Assembly (NCBI GenBank): GCA_035274425.1
Contig: DATEOC010000022.1
Span: forward strand, 1-64,000
DNA: 64,000 nt
Direction of reading: 5' to 3'
Source of the DNA: JADMIH01 sp035274425
GTDB lineage: Bacteria > Chloroflexota > Chloroflexia > QHBQ01 > JADMIH01
Below, piece by piece: positions 51,374 to 59,324 of the stretch. The translations under genes and the position numbers were made by a program. Numbering within the stretch: the first letter of the stretch is position 1; each line of letters begins with the position of its first letter. The notes below the pieces were generated by a model that did not search any database, was not told the origin of the DNA, and saw only the letters and a program-made list of their open reading frames with translations.

Positions 51374-53813
51374 AAGACCAGCCTTCCTTCTCGAACAAAG
51401 GCATACACGATAGCTCTGGCCGCGACAGTTCTGCGGCGAGAAGAGCTACGCCAATGCGACCCTTGTACAGACTGTCGCTTCGCAGTGCCCAACTCTCGAT
51501 GCCGATTGCAGCCCGCTCAACGAGATCGCTCGCCCGTGCCAGCCAACTCTCTTCGCCGGTATGCTTGTACAGGTTCAACAATGCATAGGCCCTTCCCGCC
51601 AGCCCACAGCACAGGTCCGAAATACCGTCGGGTGACTCCCAGGCATACCAGGCAGACTTTTCAGCTAGCTCAAGGTATCTCGCGTCCCTGAAAAAGCTGT
51701 GTGCGAGCGTCCATAGGAAAACGTGGCCTGCGCTCCCGTGACACCACCCTTCCATATAATCCCCAGAGCCTCCATACGCACTTACAGGCAACTTGCGCCG
51801 CCAGCGCACACCGCGCCCGTAAGATTCGGCGTAGACGGCAAGCTGTTCGAGACGTTCCTGAAAAATACCTTTAGAGTTCAATAGCTCATCCACGGAGCTA
51901 CCTGTAGCTTCACACCAACGTAATGTGGCATATAGCACCCCTGCCCAGCCATGAGCAATCCCCAGGAAAGGCAATTGATGGCAAGTTTCAATCGGCGGGA
52001 ACTTGCCCAGTTGCTCCCATATTAGACGTAGCGCTTCGTCCCCAAAGAGACGTAAGCCTTCCCTGTCAATAAGGGGGCTGTTGGGCATCGAGTCCAGAAG
52101 TAGAGAAGATGTAAGGAGCGTTCCTGCTCTACCCAGCGTGAGATCGATATTCTCAAAGGTCCCCTTGGAGGTTGAAATGAAAGCTTCAACCGCTTCCTGC
52201 TGAGAAACCTGATCCCCCATTGCATTTGCAACAAGCGCTCTGATGCAATGCACTCCTGATTTTGTGTGGTACGGAGATATATCCCCCAGCGTCTCAGGTG
52301 TTAAATCGATATCACTGGCGTAAAAAGCTTCAGGCCGAGTCGCGTTGTTCAAAGCCCTCGTAGACCATATGTCCGCAAGGGAGAGAAGTCTGTTGTCATC
52401 GCGTATTAGGGCAATCCTGTAAAGTGTGTAGGCAATTCCGGCCGCGCCATACATCACAGAGCAGGTTGGCGCAGTTCTCGACTGGGAAAGATATAGCTCC
52501 CCTGAGAGGTCTAGCTCCGCCAGGACATTGGTAAGCAATTCTCTAGCCGCTTCGGGCCGGGTCATAATCGCGCTCATATCGTGGTCGCTCTCGACAGCAC
52601 CTTCCTCCGGTTCCTCAGTAGAGGCTTCAGCGAGGCTTTGAGCAAACTCCGCAACAGATTGAAAGCGATCCGAGGGGTCTTTGCTCAGGGCTTTGGCAAG
52701 GATTCTTTCTACCTGGGGCCACGGACGAGACCCAACGCTTGAGAAGGGAAGCGGCTCCTCTTCAGCTATCTGTTTGAGCATCTTAGCTTTCTCTACCGAG
52801 AAGCGGAGATAGTGGGCACCGGTCAACAGGAAGTAGAGCATAGCCGCAAGGCCGTATTGCTCGCCCAACATTGTAGAGGGAGGAGGCCTCTTCTCGGCAA
52901 GCCGCGCTTGCGCATACTCAGGCTCGAAGAAAAATCCAATACCGCCCCGCTGCGCTCTACTAAGCCCTTCGTCGGAAGTCGTAAACCTGGTCAAGCCGTA
53001 GTCAACTATTTTCACCGAGCTATCAGCCTGGACCAGCACATTGCGCGGGTGGATATCAGAATGAACTGCGCCTTGGGCATGCAGATGTGCGAACGCCTTT
53101 AGAATCGTGCAGCAGAGGTCCAGCGCTCTCTTTCTACCCTCTGCGTTCCCGACTCCCGGCCACCTGCGCAATTCCTCAGCTGCGATCTCCGCAGTCACTC
53201 CGGGACACCACTCCAGCAGCAAAAAGCGCTTTCCTCCCAATACATCTTCATCAAGCAGCCTGGGGGAGACTATACCATCCAGTTGCCGCAGAACCGCAGC
53301 CTCCCGGTACAGAAACCCTCGGTAATTGTGATCTTCGGAGCGTCTCTCTATTTTGAGTGCAGCCTCTGACCCGTCGGGCCTCCTGACCTGGTATAGCTCA
53401 GTATCGTCAAGGACCTGTAGGCATCTAACTATCCGTAGGTCTCCAGCGTATTCACCAATTTCAAAAGAAGGTGTAATTTTGCGGGCCTCTTCAGAATCGG
53501 GGAGCACGAGCATACCTGCCCGGATGAAACGTTGGACCAATGGATAAGCCTCTTCCAACGTTTCCTCGGCATTTATCTTGCGGGAGAGACTATAGTCTAT
53601 TACTGCCTCCACTATCGTCTTTGGGCTGCGAAACTCAGCGAGAAATTCGGCTGCCTGCGAGTCGATGATCCTAGAGGGGGTGCGCGCTCCGGGCCGGGTA
53701 ACAGCGAAGTCCCCCTCTTCAAACTCTAACTGCTCGCGGACATGGTCAGGAAGGTCCCCAACAGGCACTATGAGCAAGTCGGGCGGCAACATTATGGGAT
53801 CTATTATCGCCAT
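51372..53813 (-). CDS. Kinase-LanC fusion, lanthipeptide synthetase-like, with RRE-like N-terminus
   Basis: 813 residues. Residues about 25-110 (FAVTRPGARTPSRIIDSQAA... VEAVIDYSLSRKINAEETLE) look like a PqqD/RRE peptide-recognition domain. A Ser/Thr kinase domain (about 120-395) has AALKIER, catalytic loop VHSDIHPRNVLV and VDYGL in place of DFG. A LanC-like cyclase domain (about 425-813) has GIAHGWAGV, GWCHGSAGH and LCCGLAGRAY; the zinc ligands would be Cys, Cys, Cys rather than Cys-Cys-His. Class III/IV synthetases normally also have a lyase N-terminus, which is missing here. It is last of three same-strand genes with a putative precursor. Confidence 0.88.
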   Translation of the reverse strand: MAIIDPIMLPPDLLIVPVGDLPDHVREQLEFEEGDFAVTRPGARTPSRIIDSQAAEFLAEFRSPKTIVEAVIDYSLSRKINAEETLEEAYPLVQRFIRAGMLVLPDSEEARKITPSFEIGEYAGDLRIVRCLQVLDDTELYQVRRPDGSEAALKIERRSEDHNYRGFLYREAAVLRQLDGIVSPRLLDEDVLGGKRFLLLEWCPGVTAEIAAEELRRWPGVGNAEGRKRALDLCCTILKAFAHLHAQGAVHSDIHPRNVLVQADSSVKIVDYGLTRFTTSDEGLSRAQRGGIGFFFEPEYAQARLAEKRPPPSTMLGEQYGLAAMLYFLLTGAHYLRFSVEKAKMLKQIAEEEPLPFSSVGSRPWPQVERILAKALSKDPSDRFQSVAEFAQSLAEASTEEPEEGAVESDHDMSAIMTRPEAARELLTNVLAELDLSGELYLSQSRTAPTCSVMYGAAGIAYTLYRIALIRDDNRLLSLADIWSTRALNNATRPEAFYASDIDLTPETLGDISPYHTKSGVHCIRALVANAMGDQVSQQEAVEAFISTSKGTFENIDLTLGRAGTLLTSSLLLDSMPNSPLIDREGLRLFGDEALRLIWEQLGKFPPIETCHQLPFLGIAHGWAGVLYATLRWCEATGSSVDELLNSKGIFQERLEQLAVYAESYGRGVRWRRKLPVSAYGGSGDYMEGWCHGSAGHVFLWTLAHSFFRDARYLELAEKSAWYAWESPDGISDLCCGLAGRAYALLNLYKHTGEESWLARASDLVERAAIGIESWALRSDSLYKGRIGVALLAAELSRPELSCMPLFEKEGWS

Positions 53814-53903
53814 ATGACAAACCTTTCTATAGGGGCTATAGCAGTCATGTGACTGCTAGATACGTACGTAAAGTTAAGAAGGTGTTTAACTATGCATTCT
53901 AAA

Positions 53904-55130
53904 TTACCTTTCAAGCTCCTCCCATAGATTGGTCGCAGGTATCCAGGAATTGGTATCAACACCCTCCAACCGGAGCCGCTCGATAGCAAATTGCCATGGT
54001 TCAAGCGTTCTCGACTCATTTGCTTTGGCACTCACGAGAGCTGCTGCCAACCGGTTCGTTACCCACAGCCTCCAACTCTCTCGCTCCTGCCACCCTAACC
54101 CTTGTTCGCGTCTTGGTGGGTCCATACCCCAGGATAACAATCCATCAAGCCCAATTTCCGCGCTGAAAGGTACGCCATGCGCCGTGTATCCCTTCAGTTC
54201 AGTCTGCAAGTGGCCTGCGGCTTCCATAAGGTCTTCATAGGTCGCAAAGTATGCAATTATTTTGTCTGGACGAAGCAACCCGAAAACGTCATTACCAACC
54301 TTAAAAGTAATCACTTTCAGACGAGACAAGGTTTCCAGGCTAAGAGTGAAGACGTCACGCACATGGTCGACAATTGGGCTGATGTAGAGCTTATAGATAC
54401 GGGCAGGTTCCTCTTCTGATGGTTGTGATGCTGTTTGGTTGATACTCCACATGAACCAGCCGTCCCGTGGCGGTACCAGGGGTACTCTTGACCACGTACG
54501 GTCCAGCAGAGGTTTGTTCGCACCTCCCGGCTCTATCCCAAGATACTCAGCTACTGCGACGTCTGACGGGAAGACGCGCTTCCAGTATGGAGAAATGGGT
54601 TGGCGATTATAGAAGTACATGCGCGCCGATAGCCGGGAAACCTCCGTCATCTCCAGCTCCTGGGCATACTTCAGCGCATCCGTAGACAACCTGGACAGTT
54701 TGCTATCCGCGCTATATGACACCTCTTTACCGTAGAGGAGCCTGTAGGCAGCCGCACCGCTAACGAAAGTCCCGTTCCATTCGATTTCCAGCACGCTGTC
54801 CAGGATAAGCTCAGCGACAATGCGCTCGCATGTCTCCCCGAACAGGGTTCTCACGTAGCCTGGAAGCAGCCCCGGTTCCTGTAATGTGTAGTAAAGTAAA
54901 GCGACGTCGCGGGTAACGGACTTTATTCCCAGCCCGTGCGATCCCCTTGGAATGAGCACACCGAAGAACTCGGGATTACCCTGCAAATCATTCAGTGCGT
55001 GCTTATGAGAGGGAGATAAGCGGTCAAATAATACCAGGTTATAGTCGTTGGTGTTTGCACGAAGAGATGCCGTGTCCGCATATCCAGGGCGCACGGATGC
55101 CTGTATGGCTCTCTCACCTGTACTCAGCAT
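53904..55130 (-). CDS. RiPP cluster protein with HopA1/LanY-like features (possible lyase)
   Basis: 408 residues, 90 nt upstream of the kinase-LanC gene on the same strand. I do not recognise it with certainty. The C-terminal half has RIYKLYISPIVDHVRDVF, then ITFKVGNDVF and LLRPDKIIAYFATYEDL, and finally HGVPFSAEIGLDGLLSWGMD. This order (R-x-Y, FKV, RxDxxxxY) resembles HopA1-type proteins that supply the phospho-Ser/Thr lyase of class V lanthipeptides. The N-terminal half (about 1-150, FGVLIPRGSHGLGIKSVTRDV) has no match I can name. The fused synthetase lacks a lyase, so complementation by this protein is a reasonable inference. Confidence 0.6.
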   Translation of the reverse strand: MLSTGERAIQASVRPGYADTASLRANTNDYNLVLFDRLSPSHKHALNDLQGNPEFFGVLIPRGSHGLGIKSVTRDVALLYYTLQEPGLLPGYVRTLFGETCERIVAELILDSVLEIEWNGTFVSGAAAYRLLYGKEVSYSADSKLSRLSTDALKYAQELEMTEVSRLSARMYFYNRQPISPYWKRVFPSDVAVAEYLGIEPGGANKPLLDRTWSRVPLVPPRDGWFMWSINQTASQPSEEEPARIYKLYISPIVDHVRDVFTLSLETLSRLKVITFKVGNDVFGLLRPDKIIAYFATYEDLMEAAGHLQTELKGYTAHGVPFSAEIGLDGLLSWGMDPPRREQGLGWQERESWRLWVTNRLAAALVSAKANESRTLEPWQFAIERLRLEGVDTNSWIPATNLWEELER

Positions 55131-55308
55131 ACGAAAGTCACACCTTATGAACGAAGCATAGCCTCGCCTGCAGGTAGAGGTTGGATGCTCTACCAGGTCG
55201 CCGGCTTTTCAGGCTACAAATGCCCCAGATTACCGGCAACATTGCAGACGCCGGACCTTCCAGAGAAGCCCAGGTCAATGGATACATGCCCGTTAGAAGC
55301 ATTCTAGA

Positions 55309-55818
55309 TCAGCTCTCGTTATCCTTCTGCATCTGTGCTTTCTGGGCGCGCAATTCTTCCAATGCGTCGGTCAGTTTCTGTTCCAGTTCCTCTACTTCAG
55401 CCATCGTACTTGGCGGCTGTCCACCTTGTTGCACGCGTTCCCTTTCTTCTACGTTGGCCAACGCTTGCTTTAGCTGCTCTTTGAGGAGCGTCATGTCGCC
55501 GGGGCCTCCAGCCATTGATGCGGGAGGAGCTATTGGCTGTAGTGGCTGATATGGCTCCGGGTCCTGGAGGGCGCTACGCAACCAGCAGTAGACGAAGGAA
55601 TTCGCCAGACAGCTACCCTGAGTGCATAAACCGCAACCTGTGCCGCCGGTACAGTTGCTACACCCTGTACAGTTGCTACAACCCGTGCATCGGGTGCATC
55701 CTGTACAGTTGCTACAGCCAGTGCAGCGGGTGCAGTTGCCACACTCAACACCAACATTGATAGGCTCATCCCCGGAAGGGAGTACGTTGATCATTAGATC
55801 TCTGACTCTAAAAGCCAT
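55309..55818 (-). CDS. Cys-rich triplet-repeat protein, putative RiPP precursor
   Basis: 169 residues from ATG 55818 with GGAGG six bases upstream. N-terminus MAFRVRDLMINVLPSGD resembles a leader motif. Residues 26-56 place a Cys at every third position without a miss (26, 29, 32 ... 56), then further Cys at 62, 65, 70, 78. Almost every Cys is followed by Thr or Ser, giving (C-[ST]-x)n with x mostly Gly, Asn or Arg. One missing Cys (Gly59) breaks the array. From about 80 a Pro-rich linker leads to a coiled coil (about 115-169, LLKEQLKQALANVEERERV and VEELEQKLTDALEELRAQK). It is the first gene of the operon with the HopA1-like and kinase-LanC genes. A metal-binding function is the alternative. 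Confidence 0.75.
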   Translation of the reverse strand: MAFRVRDLMINVLPSGDEPINVGVECGNCTRCTGCSNCTGCTRCTGCSNCTGCSNCTGGTGCGLCTQGSCLANSFVYCWLRSALQDPEPYQPLQPIAPPASMAGGPGDMTLLKEQLKQALANVEERERVQQGGQPPSTMAEVEELEQKLTDALEELRAQKAQMQKDNES

Positions 55819-55964
55819 AGCCAACCTCCAAATTTAGATTACTAGTTGGGATGGAAGTAGTAGCCGAATCCAAGGTTTCGCGGCCTCAATTATGACGCAT
55901 CGTTGTTGGGTAGCTAGTATACACGAAACGTTGTTAATTTCCTGTTAAGAATCTGTCTTGGAAA

Positions 55965-56009
55965 AGCGTAGAATGGAGTTTTGGCACACCCAAAGCTCCA
56001 TTCTACGCT
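55965..56009 (-). terminator. Intrinsic terminator of the cupredoxin gene
   Basis: 14-bp perfect stem agcgtagaatggag/ctccattctacgct (55965-55978 with 55996-56009), followed on the minus strand by a TTTTCC tail. It separates the cupredoxin gene from the RiPP operon, which must therefore start in 55819-55964 (an agtata box near 55916 is a possible -10 in reverse). Confidence 0.85.
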
Positions 56010-56048
56010 CTTCAAACTCCCTTCCCCTGGGCGCTTACCGGTTGACCG

Positions 56049-56642
56049 CTACTTGACCACCAGCGTGGTTCGCTGGCCCCTTGCCGCGTGGCCGGGAAGG
56101 CTGCAAATCAGCGTGTAAGTGCCCGGCTGGAGGTTGACTTCGAGAGTCTGAGCGCCCTGCCTCGAAGAAAAATCGGGAGTCCCGGCTATCTCTCCCGAGC
56201 CATCCAGGATTGTCAGATTGTGCTGCATTCGACTCTCATTCGTAACTGTGAAGCGTATGGTCCCCGCAGGCACTTCCGCCTGGCTGAGCTCGATGGACCA
56301 TTCCCTGAGCGTAGCCGCGACCTCCGTAGTGCTCCCTGCTACTTGCCCCGTCGAAGGTTGGGTAGGGGTAACCTCCGGGTTGGATACAGAGGTGGTCGGC
56401 GTCTCGGTCATCGTGTCACCTGACATGCCTGGCATCTCCGAAGACATGGTAGCGGTTGGTTGGACCTCAAGGGCAACAATCGTTGCTGTTGGCCCTCCCA
56501 CCGCACTCGTGGGTTGGATATTTGAGCTGGTGGCGTCTCCACATGCGGCCAGACCCATCACGGCGACAATTCCTAGTGTGCTTACTAAGGCTATATATCT
56601 AACCTTCTCTTTCAAGTCTTTTCCCCTTCTGATTAGCGTCAT
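56049..56642 (-). CDS. Cupredoxin lipoprotein (plastocyanin/auracyanin-like)
   Basis: 197 residues. The signal peptide ends with GLAACG (lipobox, Cys about 34). A long Thr/Pro/Ser/Met linker follows. The cupredoxin domain (about 105-197) has LSQAEVPAGTIRFTVTNES, MQHNLTILDG (first His ligand) and LICSLPGHAARGQRTTLVVK (Cys and second His). At the axial ligand position, where Met is usual, Gln is found (G-Q). This resembles stellacyanin-type sites. It is likely anchored at the outer face of the membrane as an electron carrier or copper binder. Confidence 0.85.
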   Translation of the reverse strand: MTLIRRGKDLKEKVRYIALVSTLGIVAVMGLAACGDATSSNIQPTSAVGGPTATIVALEVQPTATMSSEMPGMSGDTMTETPTTSVSNPEVTPTQPSTGQVAGSTTEVAATLREWSIELSQAEVPAGTIRFTVTNESRMQHNLTILDGSGEIAGTPDFSSRQGAQTLEVNLQPGTYTLICSLPGHAARGQRTTLVVK

Positions 56643-56954
56643 TTGTTTAGATGCTCCTTTTAGATTATGTACGTTGATGCAATTTGCAAGCCACTTTTAG
56701 TTTACGGCCTTTGCATTAAGGCGGGCGGAAGAAAAATTAGGAACCGATTAAGAAGTCCGTCGCTCACCAATTTAACCCAACCCTAATATTTTTCTAGCCA
56801 ACTCTTAAGTTGAGCCTGGTAAATTGGTAGTGTAAGGACCTCACACAGAGTTTCCAAACGCTAACAAGAGTGGCAACTGCCGCAAACAACAATCAAAGGC
56901 AGTTGTCGCGCAAGAACTACTAAACGACAATAAAAAGACAAGGAGACAAAAAGC
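56643..56954. other. Divergent intergenic region
   Basis: AT-rich spacer of about 310 bp between the divergent cupredoxin and helical secreted protein genes. The only visible structure is accaattta/taaattggt (56767 and 56820). Promoters for both genes must lie here, but I see no clear consensus pair. Confidence 0.4.
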
Positions 56955-57833
56955 ATGAAACCTAACGTACTTATCGGTTCTGCCGTAGCCGCGGTGCTCA
57001 TGGGCATCGGGATATTGGCAGGCAGCGTGGTAGGATCGGGTAGCGTATCCGCGCAGACGCCCTCTACCACTCCCACGGCAGTCGCGTCGAGCAACGCCCC
57101 CACCACTCCAATCACCCCAACCAAAGACTTACCGGGCATGAGAGGTGGGCCTGGCGGAAAGCATGGCGGCGGGTTCGGGCGAGACGGCTTTGGAGGCGGA
57201 CCGTTCGGCCTGGGTGCCACCTCTGACGGGGCAAGCCAGCAGATCACCAACGTCACCAACCTGATTACCACGGCCAAGGCCGACCTCGCCTACGCGAATG
57301 GCAAGATGGACACCGCCGACGTGCAGCGCTGGATCGCCGGGGCCGAGACCCTCCTCAAGAGCGCGCAGAGCGCCAGCAGCAGCTCGCAGTATGGACAGGC
57401 GGTCAGCTACGCGGAAGCAGCCAGGGAACTGTTGATGACCGCCGAATCGCAGATGGCCCAGCAGCTGGGTGCCGGCACCCTCCCCTCCGCCAGCCAGCGA
57501 CCTCAGCACCCTGATAGGGATATACCTGCAGACGCCACTCTAACCCAGGCGCAGGCAAGCTATATGCTCGCTCAGACCTACAACAGGCTGGTGGCCGAAG
57601 CAACTCAGGTTGAGGGAGCGTCAAACGCCGCTGAGGCAACTCCCTACCTGACCGAGGCGCAGAATGCGTACAAGGCCGCCTACGATGCATACCAGGCGGG
57701 CAACTACACTGACGCCGCTTCTTCTGCCAGGCTGGCAGGCAAGCTCGCACACGTAGCCAGCGCCATAGCCAGGGCCTCTACCGCCCCAGCCAACTCCGAT
57801 ACACCTGTAACGGTGCCCTCCCCCAACTTCTAG
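56955..57833 (+). CDS. Secreted Ala/Gln-rich helical protein
   Basis: 292 residues from ATG 56955 with AAGGAGA upstream. A signal peptide (SAVAAVLMGIGILAGSVV, cleavage near VSAQ) is followed by a Pro/Thr-rich and a Gly-rich segment (KHGGGFGRDGFGGGPFGLG). The remainder consists of two helical blocks (about 98-165 and 190-275) with repeated Tyr/Ala heptad-like spacing (AQASYMLAQTYNRLVAEATQ, AYKAAYDAYQAGNYTDAASS), similar to TPR-like or spectrin-like bundles. No family is recognised. It is transcribed away from the cupredoxin gene. Confidence 0.6.
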   Translation: MKPNVLIGSAVAAVLMGIGILAGSVVGSGSVSAQTPSTTPTAVASSNAPTTPITPTKDLPGMRGGPGGKHGGGFGRDGFGGGPFGLGATSDGASQQITNVTNLITTAKADLAYANGKMDTADVQRWIAGAETLLKSAQSASSSSQYGQAVSYAEAARELLMTAESQMAQQLGAGTLPSASQRPQHPDRDIPADATLTQAQASYMLAQTYNRLVAEATQVEGASNAAEATPYLTEAQNAYKAAYDAYQAGNYTDAASSARLAGKLAHVASAIARASTAPANSDTPVTVPSPNF

Positions 57834-57850
57834 TTCACAACGGCGTGAAT

Positions 57851-57888
57851 GGACTACCCCGACCGGCACCCGCTGGTTGGGGTAGTCC
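57851..57888 (+). terminator. GC-rich stem-loop
   Basis: ggactaccccgacc (57851-57864) with ggttggggtagtcc (57875-57888; one G-T pair). It follows the helical protein gene by 17 nt. There is no long T-run, so termination is probable but not certain. Confidence 0.6.
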
Positions 57889-57941
57889 GTGGCATAAAAA
57901 TCGTAATATGAGGTTATGCTAGTTGATAAAGAGATAATAAC

Positions 57942-58188
57942 CAGCCCCGGAGGGGCAGTAGAAAGTAGCCCCACGGCGTAAGCCTGGGGATCAAACAAGG
58001 AGTATATAAGCAAGCCCCGGAGGGGCGACAGAATAACCGGAATAACGTGATGCTTGATGCCATGATGCCTTTCCTTCTGCTACAATTCTTACCTGTTCTG
58101 TCGCCCTTCCAGGGCTTGCGAGATTAAACGAGCAAGCGTACCCCAGGCTTGCGCCGTGAGGCTACTTTCTACCGCCCCTCCGGGGCTG
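57942..58188. repeat. Nested inverted-repeat element (cagccccggagg family)
   Basis: Outer arms of 48 nt (57942-57989 and 58141-58188) begin cagccccggaggggc and end gcccctccggggctg, and are nearly complementary. A second pair (gcaagccccggaggggcga from 58010; tcgcccttccagggcttgc ending 58119) lies inside. Each arm holds its own palindrome ccccggagggg. It fills the 430-bp gap upstream of 58268. No ORF is present. Confidence 0.85.
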
Positions 58189-58267
58189 AAGGATATTCGC
58201 AATCAACTAACATAACTCCCTAATATAAAGGCTATATTCAGAAATCAAGGCACTTGGAGAGGAAATC

Positions 58268-58840
58268 ATGGTCAACAAGCGTAAATGGACGAACTTATCT
58301 ATCATCGCAATACTTGTGCTTCTTGTGGGGCTAACCGGGTGCAATTCATCCTCGGAGACACCCACCTCGACAGCAACTTCTCAGCCTGCCAGCAATGCCG
58401 CCTCTCCTACCGCGCTCGCGGAGGGTACAGCGGCTCCGGTCAGCACTGTACAGGCTGCATCGTGCGCCAGGCTCAACCTGAATGCGTTGACTGAGGACCA
58501 ATTGATGTCTACGATCCCCAATTTCAGCAGCCGCATGGTGCGCGAATTCTTTGAGTACAGGCCCTACGTCAGCATCCAGCAGTTCCGCCGTGAGATTGGT
58601 AAGTACGTAGACGCAAGCCAGGTCGCGGAGTACGAAAAATATGTCTACGTTCCGGTAGACCCTAATAATTCAGATGCCGATACGCTCAAGCAGTTGCCCG
58701 GAGTTGATGACGCGGTTGCGGCGGAGCTAATCAATGGCCGCCCCTACGCGTCGAGCGCGACTTTCGTACAAGCGCTCACTACTCATGTCGATGCGCAACA
58801 GCTAGCCGAGTCTACATGCTACCTGGTGGCACAGCCATGA
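58268..58840 (+). CDS. Lipoprotein with tandem helix-hairpin-helix (ComEA-like) domain
   Basis: 190 residues from ATG 58268 with GAGAGGA upstream. Signal peptide with lipobox LTGC (Cys about 25). A Ser/Thr/Ala linker is followed by CARLNLNALTEDQLMSTIP and, later, DADTLKQLPGVDDAVAAELI. These are two helix-hairpin-helix-type repeats like those of ComEA or T2SK-type helicase partners (N-A-x-x-x-x-L-x-x-x-P-G). Extracellular HhH lipoproteins can bind DNA during uptake. No competence gene is adjacent. The overlap with the next gene (ATGA) shows coupling. Confidence 0.75.
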   Translation: MVNKRKWTNLSIIAILVLLVGLTGCNSSSETPTSTATSQPASNAASPTALAEGTAAPVSTVQAASCARLNLNALTEDQLMSTIPNFSSRMVREFFEYRPYVSIQQFRREIGKYVDASQVAEYEKYVYVPVDPNNSDADTLKQLPGVDDAVAAELINGRPYASSATFVQALTTHVDAQQLAESTCYLVAQP

Positions 58841-59274
58841 CCGCAGAAGTTGTCAATAGTCGCATCAGGCGGTTTCTGCTGTTGCTGGCAATATTCGCTC
58901 TGTTGGCGATGCTGACCGAGCTCTTTCTGGCAGAGCACACGAAGGAAACGCTCCAGTTCATACCCTTCATCCTATGCGGTGCTGGGCTTATCGCTCTCAC
59001 AGCAGTCCTGCTGTCCCCTCAGAAATCGACGCTCATCTTCCTTCGGGTCGTTATGACATTGGTAGCGCTTGGCGGGTTGGTGGGGACAGGGATACACCTG
59101 TTGAGGAACTTCGAGTTTGAGCAAGAGATCCGCCCCAGTGCAGCAATAGGCGACATTCTATTGCCTGCCCTGAAAGGAGCAGCACCCCTCCTTGCACCCG
59201 GCACTCTGGTTTTCGCGGCCCTACTGGCCCTTGCCGCGACCTACCATCATCCTGCACTCGAAAGCAGTGAGTAA
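58837..59274 (+). CDS. Four-helix membrane protein
   Basis: About 145 residues from ATG 58837, which overlaps the HhH lipoprotein stop. Hydrophobic segments lie at RRFLLLLAIFALLAMLTEL, FIPFILCGAGLIALTAVLL, IFLRVVMTLVALGGLVGTGI and APGTLVFAALLALAATYHH. No family is known to me. Tight coupling suggests that it works with the HhH lipoprotein. Confidence 0.7.
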   Translation: MTAEVVNSRIRRFLLLLAIFALLAMLTELFLAEHTKETLQFIPFILCGAGLIALTAVLLSPQKSTLIFLRVVMTLVALGGLVGTGIHLLRNFEFEQEIRPSAAIGDILLPALKGAAPLLAPGTLVFAALLALAATYHHPALESSE

Positions 59275-59324
59275 AGTAAATATCTCACTGAAAATCCAGT
59301 GAGTGCGCCAACTCACTGACCACT

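Noticed and set aside
55630..55745. Repeats in the Cys-rich gene as a CRISPR or intergenic repeat
   Set aside because: They lie in an open frame with a strong Shine-Dalgarno and code for a regular Cys-Ser/Thr-x pattern.
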